Positions 40,734 to 49,494 of a DNA stretch of 64,000 nucleotides are shown in pieces; within the stretch, counting starts at the first letter, position 1, and each line of letters opens with the position of its first letter. Position numbers and translations under genes: made by a program. The notes below the pieces were generated by a model. That model was not told where the DNA came from. It worked only from the letters and a program-made list of their open reading frames with translations, and did no database searches. Origin of the DNA: Verrucomicrobiota bacterium. Lineage in GTDB: Bacteria > Verrucomicrobiota > Verrucomicrobiia > Chthoniobacterales > UBA10450. Location of the stretch: the NCBI GenBank assembly GCA_003218375.1, contig QHNH01000012.1, positions 124,001 to 188,000 on the forward strand, written 5' to 3'.

Positions 40734-43010
40734 CTAGTTCGCGCCGCGCACCTTCAGCCGCCAAAGACTCCGGCCATAAGTCGCGGTGGTCAGCGTCCCG
40801 GCGCCTTGATGGAAGACGAGGTCGACGCACATCGTATTAGGCAGATTGCGTTTCAGGCTGCTCCAGGTTCCACCAAGATCGTGCGAGACGTAAACCCCTG
40901 CGTCGCTCCCGACGTACACCGTCCGCGGATCATCCGGCGAAACGACCACCGCGTGATGCGGCACATCCGGGAGCCGGCCACCATCGACATCGTTCCAGTG
41001 CGCGCCGCCGTCATCGGAGCGAAAGACATGCGAGTTCCCGAAGTTCGCGACCGTTGCGAAAAGGACATTCGCTTTCGTCGGACTCGATTCCAAACGCGTG
41101 ATCGTCACTCCCGGCAGTTCCGGTCCCGCCATGTTCGGGCTCCAGGTCGTGCCGCCATCGAGGCTGCGAAAGAAACCGCCGTTCTCGGTCGCGACATAGA
41201 TTCGTTGCGAATCCGCCGGCGCCACTTCGATGGCGCTGATCGCGCTGCCATCGAGAGAAGCCGAAACCGCCTTCCACGTATCGCCGTCATCCTTCGAACG
41301 CCACACTCGGGTGGAACCGGTGAACACTGTTGCCGGCTTGTTGGGATCGAGCGTGATGTAGACCATCCAGACGCTTCCCTTTTCGCTGTCCGACGCCGGC
41401 GGCGAGACGTCGCGCGACTGCTGCCCGCGAAAGCGGAAGATGTTCATGTTGTAATAAGAGGCGTAGACCTGGTTCGCCTTCGCCGGGTGGTAAACCATCC
41501 AGCCGCCATCGCCGCCAAGGATTTCGAAATGATCGTTGCTCCCGCCGGTCGTTGTCACCAGCGTGCCGTTGTCCTGGGCGCCGCCGCCGAAACTCAGCGG
41601 ATCGCTCGGCGCCACGTCGAGGTCGTAATACATCGTGCACCCGAGGCCGACACTGCGGTTTTGCCAGGTGCCGCCGCCATCATCACTCACATCCATGCCG
41701 CCATCGTTGCCATCGTAAACGCGGCCCGGCAGCGCCGCCGGCATGAGCAGCGCATGATGATCGGCATGTGCGTAATCCGGCTTGCCGCGGTCCGCGTCCC
41801 AGCGCGTGACCTTTTGCCACTTGGTGCCGCCATTGGTCGTTAGGTGCAAATCCACCCCGCCGCAGAGCACGTAGTTCGGATCGGTGGGATGAACCACGAT
41901 CGAATTGCCGTAGGTCATCTGCCCTTCTTTGGCGAAATGAGTGCCGGCGATGCTCTTCCAAGTGTTACCGCCGTCGCTCGTGCGGAAGATGCCGAGCACA
42001 TTCTCGCTCGTGGCGGCGACTTGAAGGTAGAGGACGTTTGGATCGGATGGCGCCAGCGCGATGATGGAGCGATTGAACTGGGCCGGCGCCGGCAAACCAT
42101 TCGTTAGGTGCGACCAGGTCGCGCCCCCATCCGTCGAGCGCCAGATTCCGTTGCTCACCCCCTGGGCCGTGAACGTGGCGAAAATTCGTTGCGGCTGCGT
42201 CGGATGAAAAACGATCGAGTGACACCAATAGTTCTGGGCCGAGATGAAAGTCTCGCGCGTCCAGGTCTTGCCTGCGTCGCGCGAAGTATACATCCCGCCA
42301 AATCCGTGTTCCTGCGGGCTGACCTTGCCGAACCCAATCCCGCCGATCCGAATGTGATCGGGGTCGTGCGGATCGATCGCGATTACCCCGATGCGACTCG
42401 GGATTCCCGCTTTGTCCGAGGAAGCGAGCAGCGTCCAGGTCTTGCCGCCGTTCGTTGTGCGGTAAATTCCGACGCCCGCGTAGGAATCGGCGGAGAGATT
42501 GGCTTCGCCGGTTCCGCAATAGAGGATTTTCGGATTTGTCGGATGAATCGCGAGCGAGCCGACGTTGAGCACGTCTTGCAAATGCCAGAGCGCTTTCCAA
42601 GTCCGGCCCGCATCCGTGCTTTGCCAGACGCCGCCGCCCGCCGCTCCGGCCCAGATCCGATTCGGTTTTGCCGGATCGCAGACCAGACTCGTGATGCGGC
42701 CGCCGATATTAGTCGGCCCAATATTTTCCCATTGCGCCGTTCCCGGGGCCGGCGCGAATTCCTTCTCCGCCCGCGCGCGCTCGGCCACCAGTTTTCCCAC
42801 GCATGCCTCGCGGAGTGGCCATGACGCCCGCGCCTGGAACCAGACGGCGCGCCGTTTGTGATTGCGCGAGATGTGCCCGAGTTTCCCCTGGAGCTTGTTC
42901 TTCCGCGGTCCCGGAGCGAGCTGCGCATTCGTCTGTTGTGGTTTTCGCGACACCGGCTTGGCCTTTTTGCCGCGCGATTTCGTTGCCGTCTTCTTAGTGC
43001 GCTTAGCCAC
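40734..43010 (-). CDS. BNR-repeat (sialidase/Vps10-like beta-propeller) protein
   Basis: A 758-residue protein with a strongly basic N-terminus (about 1-60: Lys/Arg-rich, KRTKKTATKSRGKKAKPVSR) and then many BNR/Asp-box repeats, S/T-x-D-x-G-x-T-W: STDAGRTWKAL, TTNGGKTWTLL, SRDAGKTWTRE, SDDGGGTWQNR, SKDDGDTWKAV, SLDGGTTWSPN, SDDGGAHWNDV. This builds one or two beta-propellers like those of sialidases, Vps10 and plant HCF136-like factors, but no sialidase catalytic set was seen. No signal peptide. The role is unknown; the basic head might bind nucleic acid. Confidence 0.88.
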   Translation of the reverse strand: MAKRTKKTATKSRGKKAKPVSRKPQQTNAQLAPGPRKNKLQGKLGHISRNHKRRAVWFQARASWPLREACVGKLVAERARAEKEFAPAPGTAQWENIGPTNIGGRITSLVCDPAKPNRIWAGAAGGGVWQSTDAGRTWKALWHLQDVLNVGSLAIHPTNPKILYCGTGEANLSADSYAGVGIYRTTNGGKTWTLLASSDKAGIPSRIGVIAIDPHDPDHIRIGGIGFGKVSPQEHGFGGMYTSRDAGKTWTRETFISAQNYWCHSIVFHPTQPQRIFATFTAQGVSNGIWRSTDGGATWSHLTNGLPAPAQFNRSIIALAPSDPNVLYLQVAATSENVLGIFRTSDGGNTWKSIAGTHFAKEGQMTYGNSIVVHPTDPNYVLCGGVDLHLTTNGGTKWQKVTRWDADRGKPDYAHADHHALLMPAALPGRVYDGNDGGMDVSDDGGGTWQNRSVGLGCTMYYDLDVAPSDPLSFGGGAQDNGTLVTTTGGSNDHFEILGGDGGWMVYHPAKANQVYASYYNMNIFRFRGQQSRDVSPPASDSEKGSVWMVYITLDPNKPATVFTGSTRVWRSKDDGDTWKAVSASLDGSAISAIEVAPADSQRIYVATENGGFFRSLDGGTTWSPNMAGPELPGVTITRLESSPTKANVLFATVANFGNSHVFRSDDGGAHWNDVDGGRLPDVPHHAVVVSPDDPRTVYVGSDAGVYVSHDLGGTWSSLKRNLPNTMCVDLVFHQGAGTLTTATYGRSLWRLKVRGAN

Positions 43011-43314
43011 GGCGGTACCCTCCGGTTTTCACGCTGCCTTCAATGTCGGAGGGACGTGCTTCCGCACGTCCCACTCGTTCACGGTAATCGCTGAGAAGTC
43101 GGACGTGCGGAAGCACGTCCCTCCGGTGATGGGTGAGTTGCCACGCCTTGCTCAACACCCAACTGAACACGTACCAGGTCGCGAGAAACGCCAGGCACTC
43201 GATGGTGAATGAATGAAATCGATAAAACATTTCGGCAACGACAAGCGCGCAAGTGCCGGCCGGCAGTTCCTGTGCCGCCAGCCGCAGTCCGCGCGATCTG
43301 GTGAGGTAATACAT
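43003..43314 (-). CDS. Small membrane protein
   Basis: A 103-residue protein with one membrane helix (about 36-56, FTIECLAFLATWYVFSWVLS) after an N-terminus MYYLTRSRGLRLAAQELPAG. It has a good Shine-Dalgarno (AGGAGA) seven bases before the ATG. The C-terminal 40 residues are encoded by the inverted repeat at 43047-43125, so the original stop has probably been displaced by repeat insertion. Overlaps the BNR gene's start by eight bases. No family recognised. Confidence 0.6.
   Translation of the reverse strand: MYYLTRSRGLRLAAQELPAGTCALVVAEMFYRFHSFTIECLAFLATWYVFSWVLSKAWQLTHHRRDVLPHVRLLSDYRERVGRAEARPSDIEGSVKTGGYRRG
43047..43125. repeat. Inverted repeat, GGAGGGACGTGCTTCCGCACGTCCC family
   Basis: Two copies of CGGAGGGACGTGCTTCCGCA face each other around about 30 bp. 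It lies in the 3' part of the small membrane protein gene. A second copy is at 52267-52342. Confidence 0.85.
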
Positions 43315-43434
43315 GGGAGTTCTCCTAGGGTTGTGTGAGGGATGAGGGATGAAGGGAAATCGGGGAGGGAATCATGCTGCGGCAAAGCCGGCTGGCATGT
43401 CAAAACAATAAGTGTCGTTAGGCCGCAGCCCTGT

Positions 43435-44736
43435 CTATGGCGCTTTCAAAATTGGGATGATCTCGATCTGGATGGGTTGGCCGGTGACTTCGATGTCTTT
43501 GTCGCCGACGTAGACGTCGATCTCGGAGCGGACGCCGAACTTGCCTTCCTGGTAGATGCCTGGCTCGATGGAAAAACAAACGCCGGCGGTGATGAAACGC
43601 GAATCGCGCGTCTCGAAGTTATCGATGTTCACGCCGTTGCCGTGGCCTTCCTCGCCGATCGAGTGGCCGGTGCGATGGGTGAATTGTTCGCCGTACCCGG
43701 CGCGCTTGATCACGCCGCGCGAGACATCGTCGACTTCCGCGCCGTGAATTCGTTTTCCTTCACGCACATTTTTGCGGACGAATTCCGTCGCGGCATCCCG
43801 CGCTTCCCGGACGATGTTGAAGATGCGGACGTATTCTTCCGGCACGGTGTCTCCGACGAAGCCGGTCCAGGTCTGGTCGGTGTAGATCGCGCCCGGCTGG
43901 CGGAGTTTGCCAACGATATCGAGCAGGACGAAGTCGCCGCGCTTGATCGGCGACGCCGTCTCGCGCGTTGGGAAATAATGCGGGTTCGCGGTATTTGCGT
44001 TCACGGCGACGATGCCGTCCTCTTTCGTCATTCCTTCCTCGTCGAGCCGCCGCGAGATGAATTGCTGGATGTCGTATTCGGTGATCGGCTTTTCAGCGCG
44101 AATGCTCCGGCCGATCTCGGCGAATGCTTCCATCAGGACGCGGTGCAATTTGTCGGACGCGTCGATGTGCGATTGCTTTTGGGCCGGGGTCAGGACCGCT
44201 TCGAATTGCTGGACCAGTTCCGCGCTGGTGACGACTTGGACGCCAAACGACCGGATTAGTTCCACCGTGCCGGCATCGACTCGTGAGATGTAAGGAATGT
44301 CGTTGTTCGGCGAATATTGCATCGCGACTCGTTTCTCGACGTGGTTCCGAGGGCGACTCTCGGCCGGTCCATGGATGGCGCCGGCGACGAGCGCACGCTG
44401 TTCTTCCCAGCCTCGGTAGATGACGCGCTGGCCCGGGAGCGCGTCGAGCTTCGCCCGCTCAATCGAATGAACGATCTTCGTTGGTTCGCCGGTAGCGGGA
44501 ATGAAATAGAACCAGCGCCGCGAACCGGAGGCGTGGTCGCCCAATCTCAAGATGCGCGCCGCGAGCGGATCGCTCCCGCGGAAATCGTAGAAGAGCCAGC
44601 CGTCCAATTTCGCGGCCTGGAGCGCCTTTTGGATTTCAGCGACCCGTTCGGCAGGAGTGGGCTCGGCACGCATGGGTGATGGAAAGATCGAATAAAGAGC
44701 GAACGCTGCCACCGCAAAGAATCGCGTCGGTTTCAT
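43435..44736 (-). CDS. M24 family metallopeptidase (Xaa-Pro aminopeptidase-like), exported
   Basis: A 433-residue protein with a signal peptide (about 1-24) and a creatinase-type N-terminal domain, then the M24 pita-bread fold from about 190. The metal ligands are distributed as expected: LLDIVGKLRQPGAIYTDQTW with the two Asp (about 280-299), HRTGHSIGEEGHGNG (about 367-381) and GVCFSIEPGIYQEGKFGVRS (about 396-415). M24 enzymes remove N-terminal residues before proline or degrade dipeptides. Export makes peptide scavenging likely. Single gene. Confidence 0.9.
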   Translation of the reverse strand: MKPTRFFAVAAFALYSIFPSPMRAEPTPAERVAEIQKALQAAKLDGWLFYDFRGSDPLAARILRLGDHASGSRRWFYFIPATGEPTKIVHSIERAKLDALPGQRVIYRGWEEQRALVAGAIHGPAESRPRNHVEKRVAMQYSPNNDIPYISRVDAGTVELIRSFGVQVVTSAELVQQFEAVLTPAQKQSHIDASDKLHRVLMEAFAEIGRSIRAEKPITEYDIQQFISRRLDEEGMTKEDGIVAVNANTANPHYFPTRETASPIKRGDFVLLDIVGKLRQPGAIYTDQTWTGFVGDTVPEEYVRIFNIVREARDAATEFVRKNVREGKRIHGAEVDDVSRGVIKRAGYGEQFTHRTGHSIGEEGHGNGVNIDNFETRDSRFITAGVCFSIEPGIYQEGKFGVRSEIDVYVGDKDIEVTGQPIQIEIIPILKAP

Positions 44737-45071
44737 AGAGGCATGCAGATTACGCCATGCAGGTGCGGGTCTTCAATGCGGAGCTTTCGCCCATTCCTCT
44801 CGCGCAATGGCCCTCATCCTAACCTTCTCCCTCAGAGAGAAGGAACTTTCGGGGAGCGGTGTCGGCATTCATTGTTGCGTTGTCATTTTGAGCGGAGCGA
44901 AGCGCAGTCGAAAAATCTCTAGCTTCCGCGAGCGTCAGCGAGGAGAGGCAAAGTGAGAGATCCCTCGACAAGCTCGGGATGACAACGAAAGCTTCCTCTC
45001 CCTAAGGGAGAGGGGAGGGTGAGGGTCAGCAAGGGACGCTCCGCAGGCAGAATCCGTTCGGGAGCCCGTAG
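44737..45071. other. Intergenic region holding nested repeats
   Basis: About 330 bp without a gene. Most of it is the repeat at 44810-45028. The promoter of the NTF2-like gene follows. Confidence 0.6.
44810..45028. repeat. Nested inverted repeat (CCCTCATCCTAACCTTCTCC outer, TGTCATTTTGAGC inner)
   Basis: Outer arms GGCCCTCATCCTAACCTTCT and AGGGAGAGGGGAGGGTGAGG match those at 34352-34500. Inside are arms GTTGTCATTTTGAGCGGAGC (about 44879) and AAGCTCGGGATGACAAC (about 44968-44984), a type of palindrome common in intergenic DNA of many bacteria. One repeat has evidently inserted in another. Confidence 0.75.
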
Positions 45072-45100
45072 TTGACCGCTACTCCCGATTCCGATCTAAT
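45072..45100 (+). promoter_or_regulatory. Candidate sigma-70-type promoter for the NTF2-like gene
   Basis: TTGACC, a 17-base spacer, then TCTAAT, ending 26 bases before the ATG at 45127. Both boxes differ from consensus by one base. Confidence 0.5.
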
Positions 45101-45126
45101 GCCGGCCAATCTAACAAAAGGAACCT

Positions 45127-45549
45127 ATGAAAAAGCTAATCGCACTTGCCCTGGTCACACTCTTCGCCACTTCCGCCGCTGTGCTGGCGGCGGACAAAGA
45201 CGCCCTTGTCATGGCGGAGAAGAACGCCTGGCAAAATATCAAGGACAAGAAGTGGGACGACTTTAAAAAGATCTTCTCCGCCGATTTCCGCGGCGTTTAT
45301 GCAAGCGGCATCAATAAGCTCGACAAGGAGATGACCGAGGTGAAGACGCTCGACCTGAAATCGTATACCCTGGGCGAAATCGACGTCGTCTTCATCGACA
45401 AGGATGCTGCGTTGCTCACCTATCCGGTGACGTTCGAAGGAACTGAAGGCGGCAAAGATGCCTCCGGCAAAATGAACGCGGCGTCGATCTGGAAAAAGGA
45501 AGGGAACGACTGGCGTTGCGTCTTCCATACCGACATGAAGGCCGAATAG
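45127..45549 (+). CDS. NTF2-like (SnoaL/DUF4440-type) exported protein
   Basis: A 140-residue protein with a signal peptide (about 1-20, LFATSAAVLA) and a DUF4440-like cone fold: ALVMAEKNAWQNIKDKKWDD (about 26-45), SADFRGVYASG, and VVFIDKDAALLTYPVTF, IWKKEGNDWRCVFH. Members bind small molecules or act as accessory domains. A clear Shine-Dalgarno (AAGGAA, five bases before ATG) and an upstream promoter support the start. A second NTF2-like gene is at 8009-8488. Confidence 0.88.
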   Translation: MKKLIALALVTLFATSAAVLAADKDALVMAEKNAWQNIKDKKWDDFKKIFSADFRGVYASGINKLDKEMTEVKTLDLKSYTLGEIDVVFIDKDAALLTYPVTFEGTEGGKDASGKMNAASIWKKEGNDWRCVFHTDMKAE

Positions 45550-45565
45550 CGCATCCATTGATCTT

Positions 45566-45630
45566 TTGTAGGGCGGGCGCGCCGCCTGCCGCAGGTACCA
45601 ATCGCGGCCAGCGAAGCGCTCGCCCTACAA
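45566..45630. repeat. Inverted repeat, TTGTAGGGCG family
   Basis: Arms TTGTAGGGCGGGCGCG and GCGCTCGCCCTACAA around about 35 bp. It sits between the NTF2-like gene and the flavoprotein gene and could form a terminator-like stem. Confidence 0.7.
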
Positions 45631-45650
45631 TCGTCGCCCCTGATAACCCA

Positions 45651-46178
45651 ATGGCTAAATATCTTGTCGTCAGCACCAGCGGAAATCCGGATAGCAACAG
45701 CCGCCGGATGGGCCGGATTGCTTTTGCGCATTTGGAAAAGGCGAAGGTCCAGGGTGCGTGGCTCGACATCAGCGAGCTGGGTTTGCCCTTGTGTGACGCC
45801 GATAAGTGTTATACCCAACCAGCCGCCCAGAAGGTAAGCACGGCGGTCGAATCCGCGGACGGCATTCTGATTGCGACCCCGATCTATAATTACGATGTCG
45901 CCGCCGCGGCCAAGAATTTCGTCGAGCTGACCGGCAGTGCCTGGGAAGACAAGGTAGTCGGGTTTCTTTGCGCCGCGGGGGGCATGAACAGCTACATGTC
46001 GGTCATGGCGTTCGCCAACAGCCTTATGCTCGATTTTCGCTCCGTCATCATCCCGCGTTTTGTCTATGCCACCGGCCGCGCCTTCGAAGGCGACGAGTTA
46101 AAGGACAAGGAAGTCGGCCAACGGATCGCGGAGCTCGCAGACGAGCTGGTTCGCTTCACGGAAGCGTTGCGCGGCTAG
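45651..46178 (+). CDS. NADPH-dependent FMN reductase-like flavoprotein
   Basis: A 175-residue flavodoxin-fold protein. LVVSTSGNPDSNSRRMGRIA (about 5-24) is the FMN phosphate loop; DGILIATPIYNYDVAAAAKN (about 71-90) and VGFLCAAGGMNSYMSVMA complete the fold. Members reduce quinones, azo compounds or FMN. The ATG at 45651 follows the repeat directly; the upstream frame runs through the repeat and is dismissed. Confidence 0.88.
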   Translation: MAKYLVVSTSGNPDSNSRRMGRIAFAHLEKAKVQGAWLDISELGLPLCDADKCYTQPAAQKVSTAVESADGILIATPIYNYDVAAAAKNFVELTGSAWEDKVVGFLCAAGGMNSYMSVMAFANSLMLDFRSVIIPRFVYATGRAFEGDELKDKEVGQRIAELADELVRFTEALRG

Positions 46179-46196
46179 GCGATCGAGATTACGGCC

Positions 46197-47063
46197 GTGA
46201 CTGAGCCAGCCGCGAGAGTCTGGAAGAAGATCGCGCTCTTTTACGCGCTCACTCTTCTCTTCAGCAATGTCTTCAACGCTTTCGTCCTGTTCGGGGGTCG
46301 AATGGACGCCGGCAATTTGCTCTATGTCACCGGCGCAATGTGGAGCCCCGGCCTGGCCGCGCTCGCCACGAAAAGATTTTTTCGGGAACCGATCGCCGAT
46401 CTCCCCTGGAAGTGGGGCGGCGCGCGCCCTGCCTGGCTCGCTTACCTTATTCCACTGGCTTATGCCTTGCCCGTCTATCTCATCGTCTGGCTCACACCGC
46501 TCGGCGGGTTCCTTGACGCCGATTTTCTCAAACGCACTGCCGAACAATTCGGCTGGTCGAACCTGCCTCCAACACTCGTCCTGGTCTTGTTCGTAATTTT
46601 CACCGCCACGCTGGGCCTTGTCGGCAAAACTTCGCGCGCGCTCGGCGAAGAGATCGGTTGGCGCGGTTTTCTGGTCCCGGAATTAAACAAGGTCGTCGGC
46701 TTCACCGGAGTGGGATTGATCAGCGGCCTGATGTGGGCCGTCTACCATTTCCCCGTGTTACTCTTTGCCGACTACAACAAAGGCGCATCAGCCTGGTACA
46801 GCCTTATCTGCTTCACCCTCATGGTCATTGCTGACAGCTTCATCATGGCCTGGCTAACTCTCCGTTCCAAAAGCCTTTGGCCCGCCGCCATCTTCCACGG
46901 CAGTCACAACCTTTTCATCCAATCCATCTTCACCCCGCTCACCCGCGACACCGGCCCCACCAAATACATCATCGACGAATTCGGGCTCGGCCTCGTCATT
47001 ACCATCGCGATTGGCGCCTTCCTGGTCTGGCGTTCGTTCGCGCGGCCCGAGCCTACTCAGTAG
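46197..47063 (+). CDS. CPBP family intramembrane metalloprotease
   Basis: A 288-residue polytopic protein (about eight helices). The ABI/CPBP motifs are present: LGEEIGWRGFLVPEL (about 150-164) gives EExxxR, LMWAVYHFPVLLF provides the second conserved His, and FHGSHNLFIQ (about 235-244) the third. Related eukaryotic Rce1 cleaves CAAX proteins; bacterial members process peptides or are linked to immunity to bacteriocins. A GTG start overlaps the 18-bp gap after the flavoprotein gene, so the two may be one operon. Confidence 0.9.
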   Translation: MTEPAARVWKKIALFYALTLLFSNVFNAFVLFGGRMDAGNLLYVTGAMWSPGLAALATKRFFREPIADLPWKWGGARPAWLAYLIPLAYALPVYLIVWLTPLGGFLDADFLKRTAEQFGWSNLPPTLVLVLFVIFTATLGLVGKTSRALGEEIGWRGFLVPELNKVVGFTGVGLISGLMWAVYHFPVLLFADYNKGASAWYSLICFTLMVIADSFIMAWLTLRSKSLWPAAIFHGSHNLFIQSIFTPLTRDTGPTKYIIDEFGLGLVITIAIGAFLVWRSFARPEPTQ

Positions 47064-47101
47064 CCAGTTCTTCTCCTCCGCCTCTAGCGTTGCGGAAACA
47101 A

Positions 47102-47161
47102 GGACTAGGACGTAGATCAAATCGGTTAGGTGTTTGGCGGGCAATCGTCACGACCTAGTCC
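47102..47161. repeat. Inverted repeat GGACTAGGACG / CGACCTAGTCC
   Basis: Eleven-base arms with one mismatch, 38 bases apart. The interior holds GTTAGGT (47125-47131), a sequence that fits the integron core-site pattern GTTRRRY. It could be a degenerate attC for the methyltransferase cassette, or simply a terminator-like stem after the CPBP gene. Confidence 0.45.
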
Positions 47162-47290
47162 CGTGGGAGCGATAGGACAATAAACGGTGGATCTGGACTT
47201 TCCGTCTTTCATGGCTTTAACGTCAAACAAGCTCGTCGAGTCCGAAAGCGTTTTAGTCTCGCTGCAATGTCTCGCGAAACGGCTTTACCG

Positions 47291-47938
47291 TCATCGGGGG
47301 AATGGCAAAAGGGCTGGAACTTCGCGCTGAAAACGCTCGTAGGATGCCCCAAAGGCTGTGACTAGCATTTCCTCCTCAACCCGGATTCGGTAGGTGTAGG
47401 CTGTAATCGTCGCGACTAGTGTCGCCAGGAAAACCACAGTGTTGCCGGAGGCCAAGCCCAAGCCGTTGAGACAAAGGAGAGAACCAAGATAACCTGGATG
47501 CCGAACCAGCTTATACGCACCGCCACGCTCGACCAGGTGACCTTCATCCACGCGCAACGTTCGGGTATATCGGTGCCGCAAGGTGAGAAGTGCCCATAAC
47601 CGCAAGAGCAGCCCGGTCACCCCGAGCCCGACACCGACCCACGCAATCAGCGGCATGCCCGGCAGGGTGGCGGGATCGCGCAGCCAAAGGGGCAGAGTGC
47701 GCAGAAGCGCGGACCTCTCTCCACGCATTGCAAGGATGAAACCGATCACCGGCACGCATGACGCGATGGAAACCGCGATCGTGCTCCAACGGTCAGCCGG
47801 CCCTGCAGCCATGGTGCGTGCTTTCGCGCCGAACCGGATTTCCGATTCGATCGCATAGAGCAAAAGGACCCCCAAAGCAGCAAGGCCGTGCACGGGAAGA
47901 CTTTTGAATTCAGCGAGGAAGTCTTGGATGTAATTCAT
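47291..47938 (-). CDS. Isoprenylcysteine methyltransferase (ICMT)-like membrane protein
   Basis: A 215-residue membrane protein with about five helices. The C-terminal part carries the phospholipid/isoprenylcysteine methyltransferase pattern: YKLVRHPGYLGSLLCLNGLG (about 145-164), TYRIRVEEEMLVTAFG (about 185-200) and YERFQREVPALLPF. Members use SAM to methylate small hydrophobic or lipid substrates. An attC-like site (47947-48013) lies directly upstream, so it may be the first recognised cassette gene of the array. Start MNYIQDFLAEF at 47938; an in-frame ATG 18 bases upstream is less suitable. Confidence 0.82.
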   Translation of the reverse strand: MNYIQDFLAEFKSLPVHGLAALGVLLLYAIESEIRFGAKARTMAAGPADRWSTIAVSIASCVPVIGFILAMRGERSALLRTLPLWLRDPATLPGMPLIAWVGVGLGVTGLLLRLWALLTLRHRYTRTLRVDEGHLVERGGAYKLVRHPGYLGSLLCLNGLGLASGNTVVFLATLVATITAYTYRIRVEEEMLVTAFGASYERFQREVPALLPFPR

Positions 47939-47946
47939 TCGGCGTG

Positions 47947-48013
47947 GCCTAACCATGCGATGACAGCGAACTCCGAAAGCATTCGGAGCCGCTGATCTTC
48001 TGTCTCGTTAGAC
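47947..48013 (-). other. attC-like recombination site 1
   Basis: On the minus strand: R' GTCTAAC (48013-48007) and R'' GTTAGGC (47953-47947), 67 bp overall, both matching the consensus exactly. A central stem CTCCGAAAGCATTCGGAG gives the extended hairpin expected. It follows the secreted-protein gene's stop by 17 bp and precedes the next start by 8 bp. Confidence 0.7.
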
Positions 48014-48030
48014 ACAAACAAGCAACCTTT

Positions 48031-48582
48031 CTATTGGTCATCGTCGAGATAGGGCTTTGCCCAGTCTGGCGTCTGCTCAGGATAATCACTGCCAGAGCAA
48101 CTGGCCACGAGCTCGCCTGTCGCAATTCGATATTGCTCGATCCACGAAGGCCCATGGATGTTGCGAGAGCGCATCACCACGCAGCTGTCATGCTCGGTAA
48201 AAGCCCAAAGCTCAATGAATGCGCGGGCGGCGTCAAAACGAGTGATGTCGTTTCTGCTCGTCGCGATGCATAAGACCTCGTTCATCCAGGCGCCCCGAGA
48301 GTGGCGTCCAGCTGCGTAGGTCCAGCCAACAACGCCGGAAGCGGAGACTTTCGGAAGCTCGCATCGCAGGCTGCGCGTCCAAGTCTCTCGGTGACCGTCG
48401 GAAAACGTGACCTGCACATTCCCGACGACGTCGCCGAACCGGTCCTTTGTCGCCGGGTGACCATGGCGATCTATGATCCGAACGGCGACTGGCCGCACTG
48501 GTGCGCGGCCAGAAGCGGTTGAAGCGATGACAAGAACACCCGCGGCCAAGATTATCAAGGGCGGTCGTAAGATTGTGGGCAT
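48031..48582 (-). CDS. Exported protein of unknown function (cassette gene)
   Basis: A 183-residue protein with a signal peptide (about 1-25) and no recognised domain. VQVTFSDGHRETWTRSLRCE, DAARAFIELWAFTEHDSC and PSWIEQYRIATGELVASC suggest a small beta-rich extracytoplasmic domain. It lies between two attC-like sites and therefore reads as a self-contained gene cassette. Base use is similar to its neighbours. Confidence 0.7.
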   Translation of the reverse strand: MPTILRPPLIILAAGVLVIASTASGRAPVRPVAVRIIDRHGHPATKDRFGDVVGNVQVTFSDGHRETWTRSLRCELPKVSASGVVGWTYAAGRHSRGAWMNEVLCIATSRNDITRFDAARAFIELWAFTEHDSCVVMRSRNIHGPSWIEQYRIATGELVASCSGSDYPEQTPDWAKPYLDDDQ

Positions 48583-48613
48583 CTCGAGTGGTAATGAGCC
48601 TAAGGAGACACAC

Positions 48614-48719
48614 GCTCAACGACCGCTACCGGAGGCAACCTTTCTTTCCGATAACAGATAACTCTGACAATGAACTAGACTTCCTTTCGGTGGCCGTTCG
48701 CTGCAGGGCATCGTTAGGC
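48614..48719 (-). other. attC-like recombination site 2
   Basis: On the minus strand: R' GCCTAAC (48719-48713) and R'' GTTGAGC (48620-48614), both fitting RYYYAAC/GTTRRRY; total 106 bp. The inner segments GAACGGCCACCGAAAGG and CGGTAGCGGTCG pair partly. Its interior (GTTATCTGTTATCGGAAAGA) aligns with that of the site at 50339-50443, so the two are relatives. It lies 7 bp after the ankyrin gene's stop. Confidence 0.7.
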
Positions 48720-48726
48720 CGTGTCG

Positions 48727-49260
48727 TCATCTTGTTGCTCCGTAACGTTTAAGAAGCTCGTCAATACGGTCGTCCCCCGACGGATATTCCACCGCGCTGA
48801 CGTCCGCCCCGGCCTTGAGCAAAGCTTCGATGACTCGAACCTGATCTGGCTTTGGCTCATGAATGGCTGACCACACGGTGCAGCCCAAGACGGTTCCATG
48901 ATACATGTTTAACGTTTCAAGTGGAGCGTTGTTCTGGATAAGAATCTCGACGATCTTCAATTGTCCCCGATTCGCCGCCCAATGGAATGCATTCAGGCCG
49001 GTATTGATTCCGCCGCTGGGATTAATTCCCCTTGCAAGAAAATATTCGACGACATGGGTGTAGCCATTGAAACAAGCGCACGTGAATGCCTCCGCCAGCG
49101 CCTGCGGTTCACTGCCGAAGAGGCCCTCTTCATACCAATTAATGACCGGACAAGGCAAACCATCGGAGGGAGTATCAAAGAGCGGCGCAAGCCGGGAAAA
49201 GTCCCCAGCCATAAACCCGCGCACCGCGTCTTGGAATGACATATTACTCTGGCTTTTCAT
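48727..49260 (-). CDS. Ankyrin repeat protein (cassette gene)
   Basis: A 177-residue protein with three or four ankyrin-like repeats: FNGYTHVVEYFLARGINPSG (about 62-81), NAFHWAANRGQLKIVEILIQ (about 88-107) and VRVIEALLKAGADVSAVEYP. Ankyrin repeats bind other proteins. No signal peptide. Flanked by an attC-like site downstream and half of one upstream. The start at 49260 (MKSQSN) was chosen since the frame upstream is not protein-like. Confidence 0.82.
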   Translation of the reverse strand: MKSQSNMSFQDAVRGFMAGDFSRLAPLFDTPSDGLPCPVINWYEEGLFGSEPQALAEAFTCACFNGYTHVVEYFLARGINPSGGINTGLNAFHWAANRGQLKIVEILIQNNAPLETLNMYHGTVLGCTVWSAIHEPKPDQVRVIEALLKAGADVSAVEYPSGDDRIDELLKRYGATR

Positions 49261-49292
49261 TGTTTTTATGGTTGCGAGAACGCATGGATGCG

Positions 49293-49299
49293 GCCTAAC
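49293..49299 (-). other. Half attC site (R'' GTTAGGC) after the beta-lactamase-like gene
   Basis: GCCTAAC on the plus strand reads GTTAGGC on the minus strand, as expected at the far end of the beta-lactamase cassette's attC. ACTTTCGGGTA (about 49308) and AGCCCGAAGGGT (about 49371) could form its inner stem. No clear R' partner is seen, so the site is degenerate. Confidence 0.45.
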
Positions 49300-49494
49300 G
49301 AGACCGGACTTTCGGGTAGTGGGGCAGAGGGCTACAATGGAACGGACTAGCAAGCCGTGACATAGACGGGAAGCCCGAAGGGTAAACGAGTGGCATGAGT
49401 GAATCAACACGATCAGTCACCACTGGTGCCTGAGCGAGCTCTACCATGATTAACTGAAAACGAATAACAATTAACTCACGCATTTGCGGCAGCG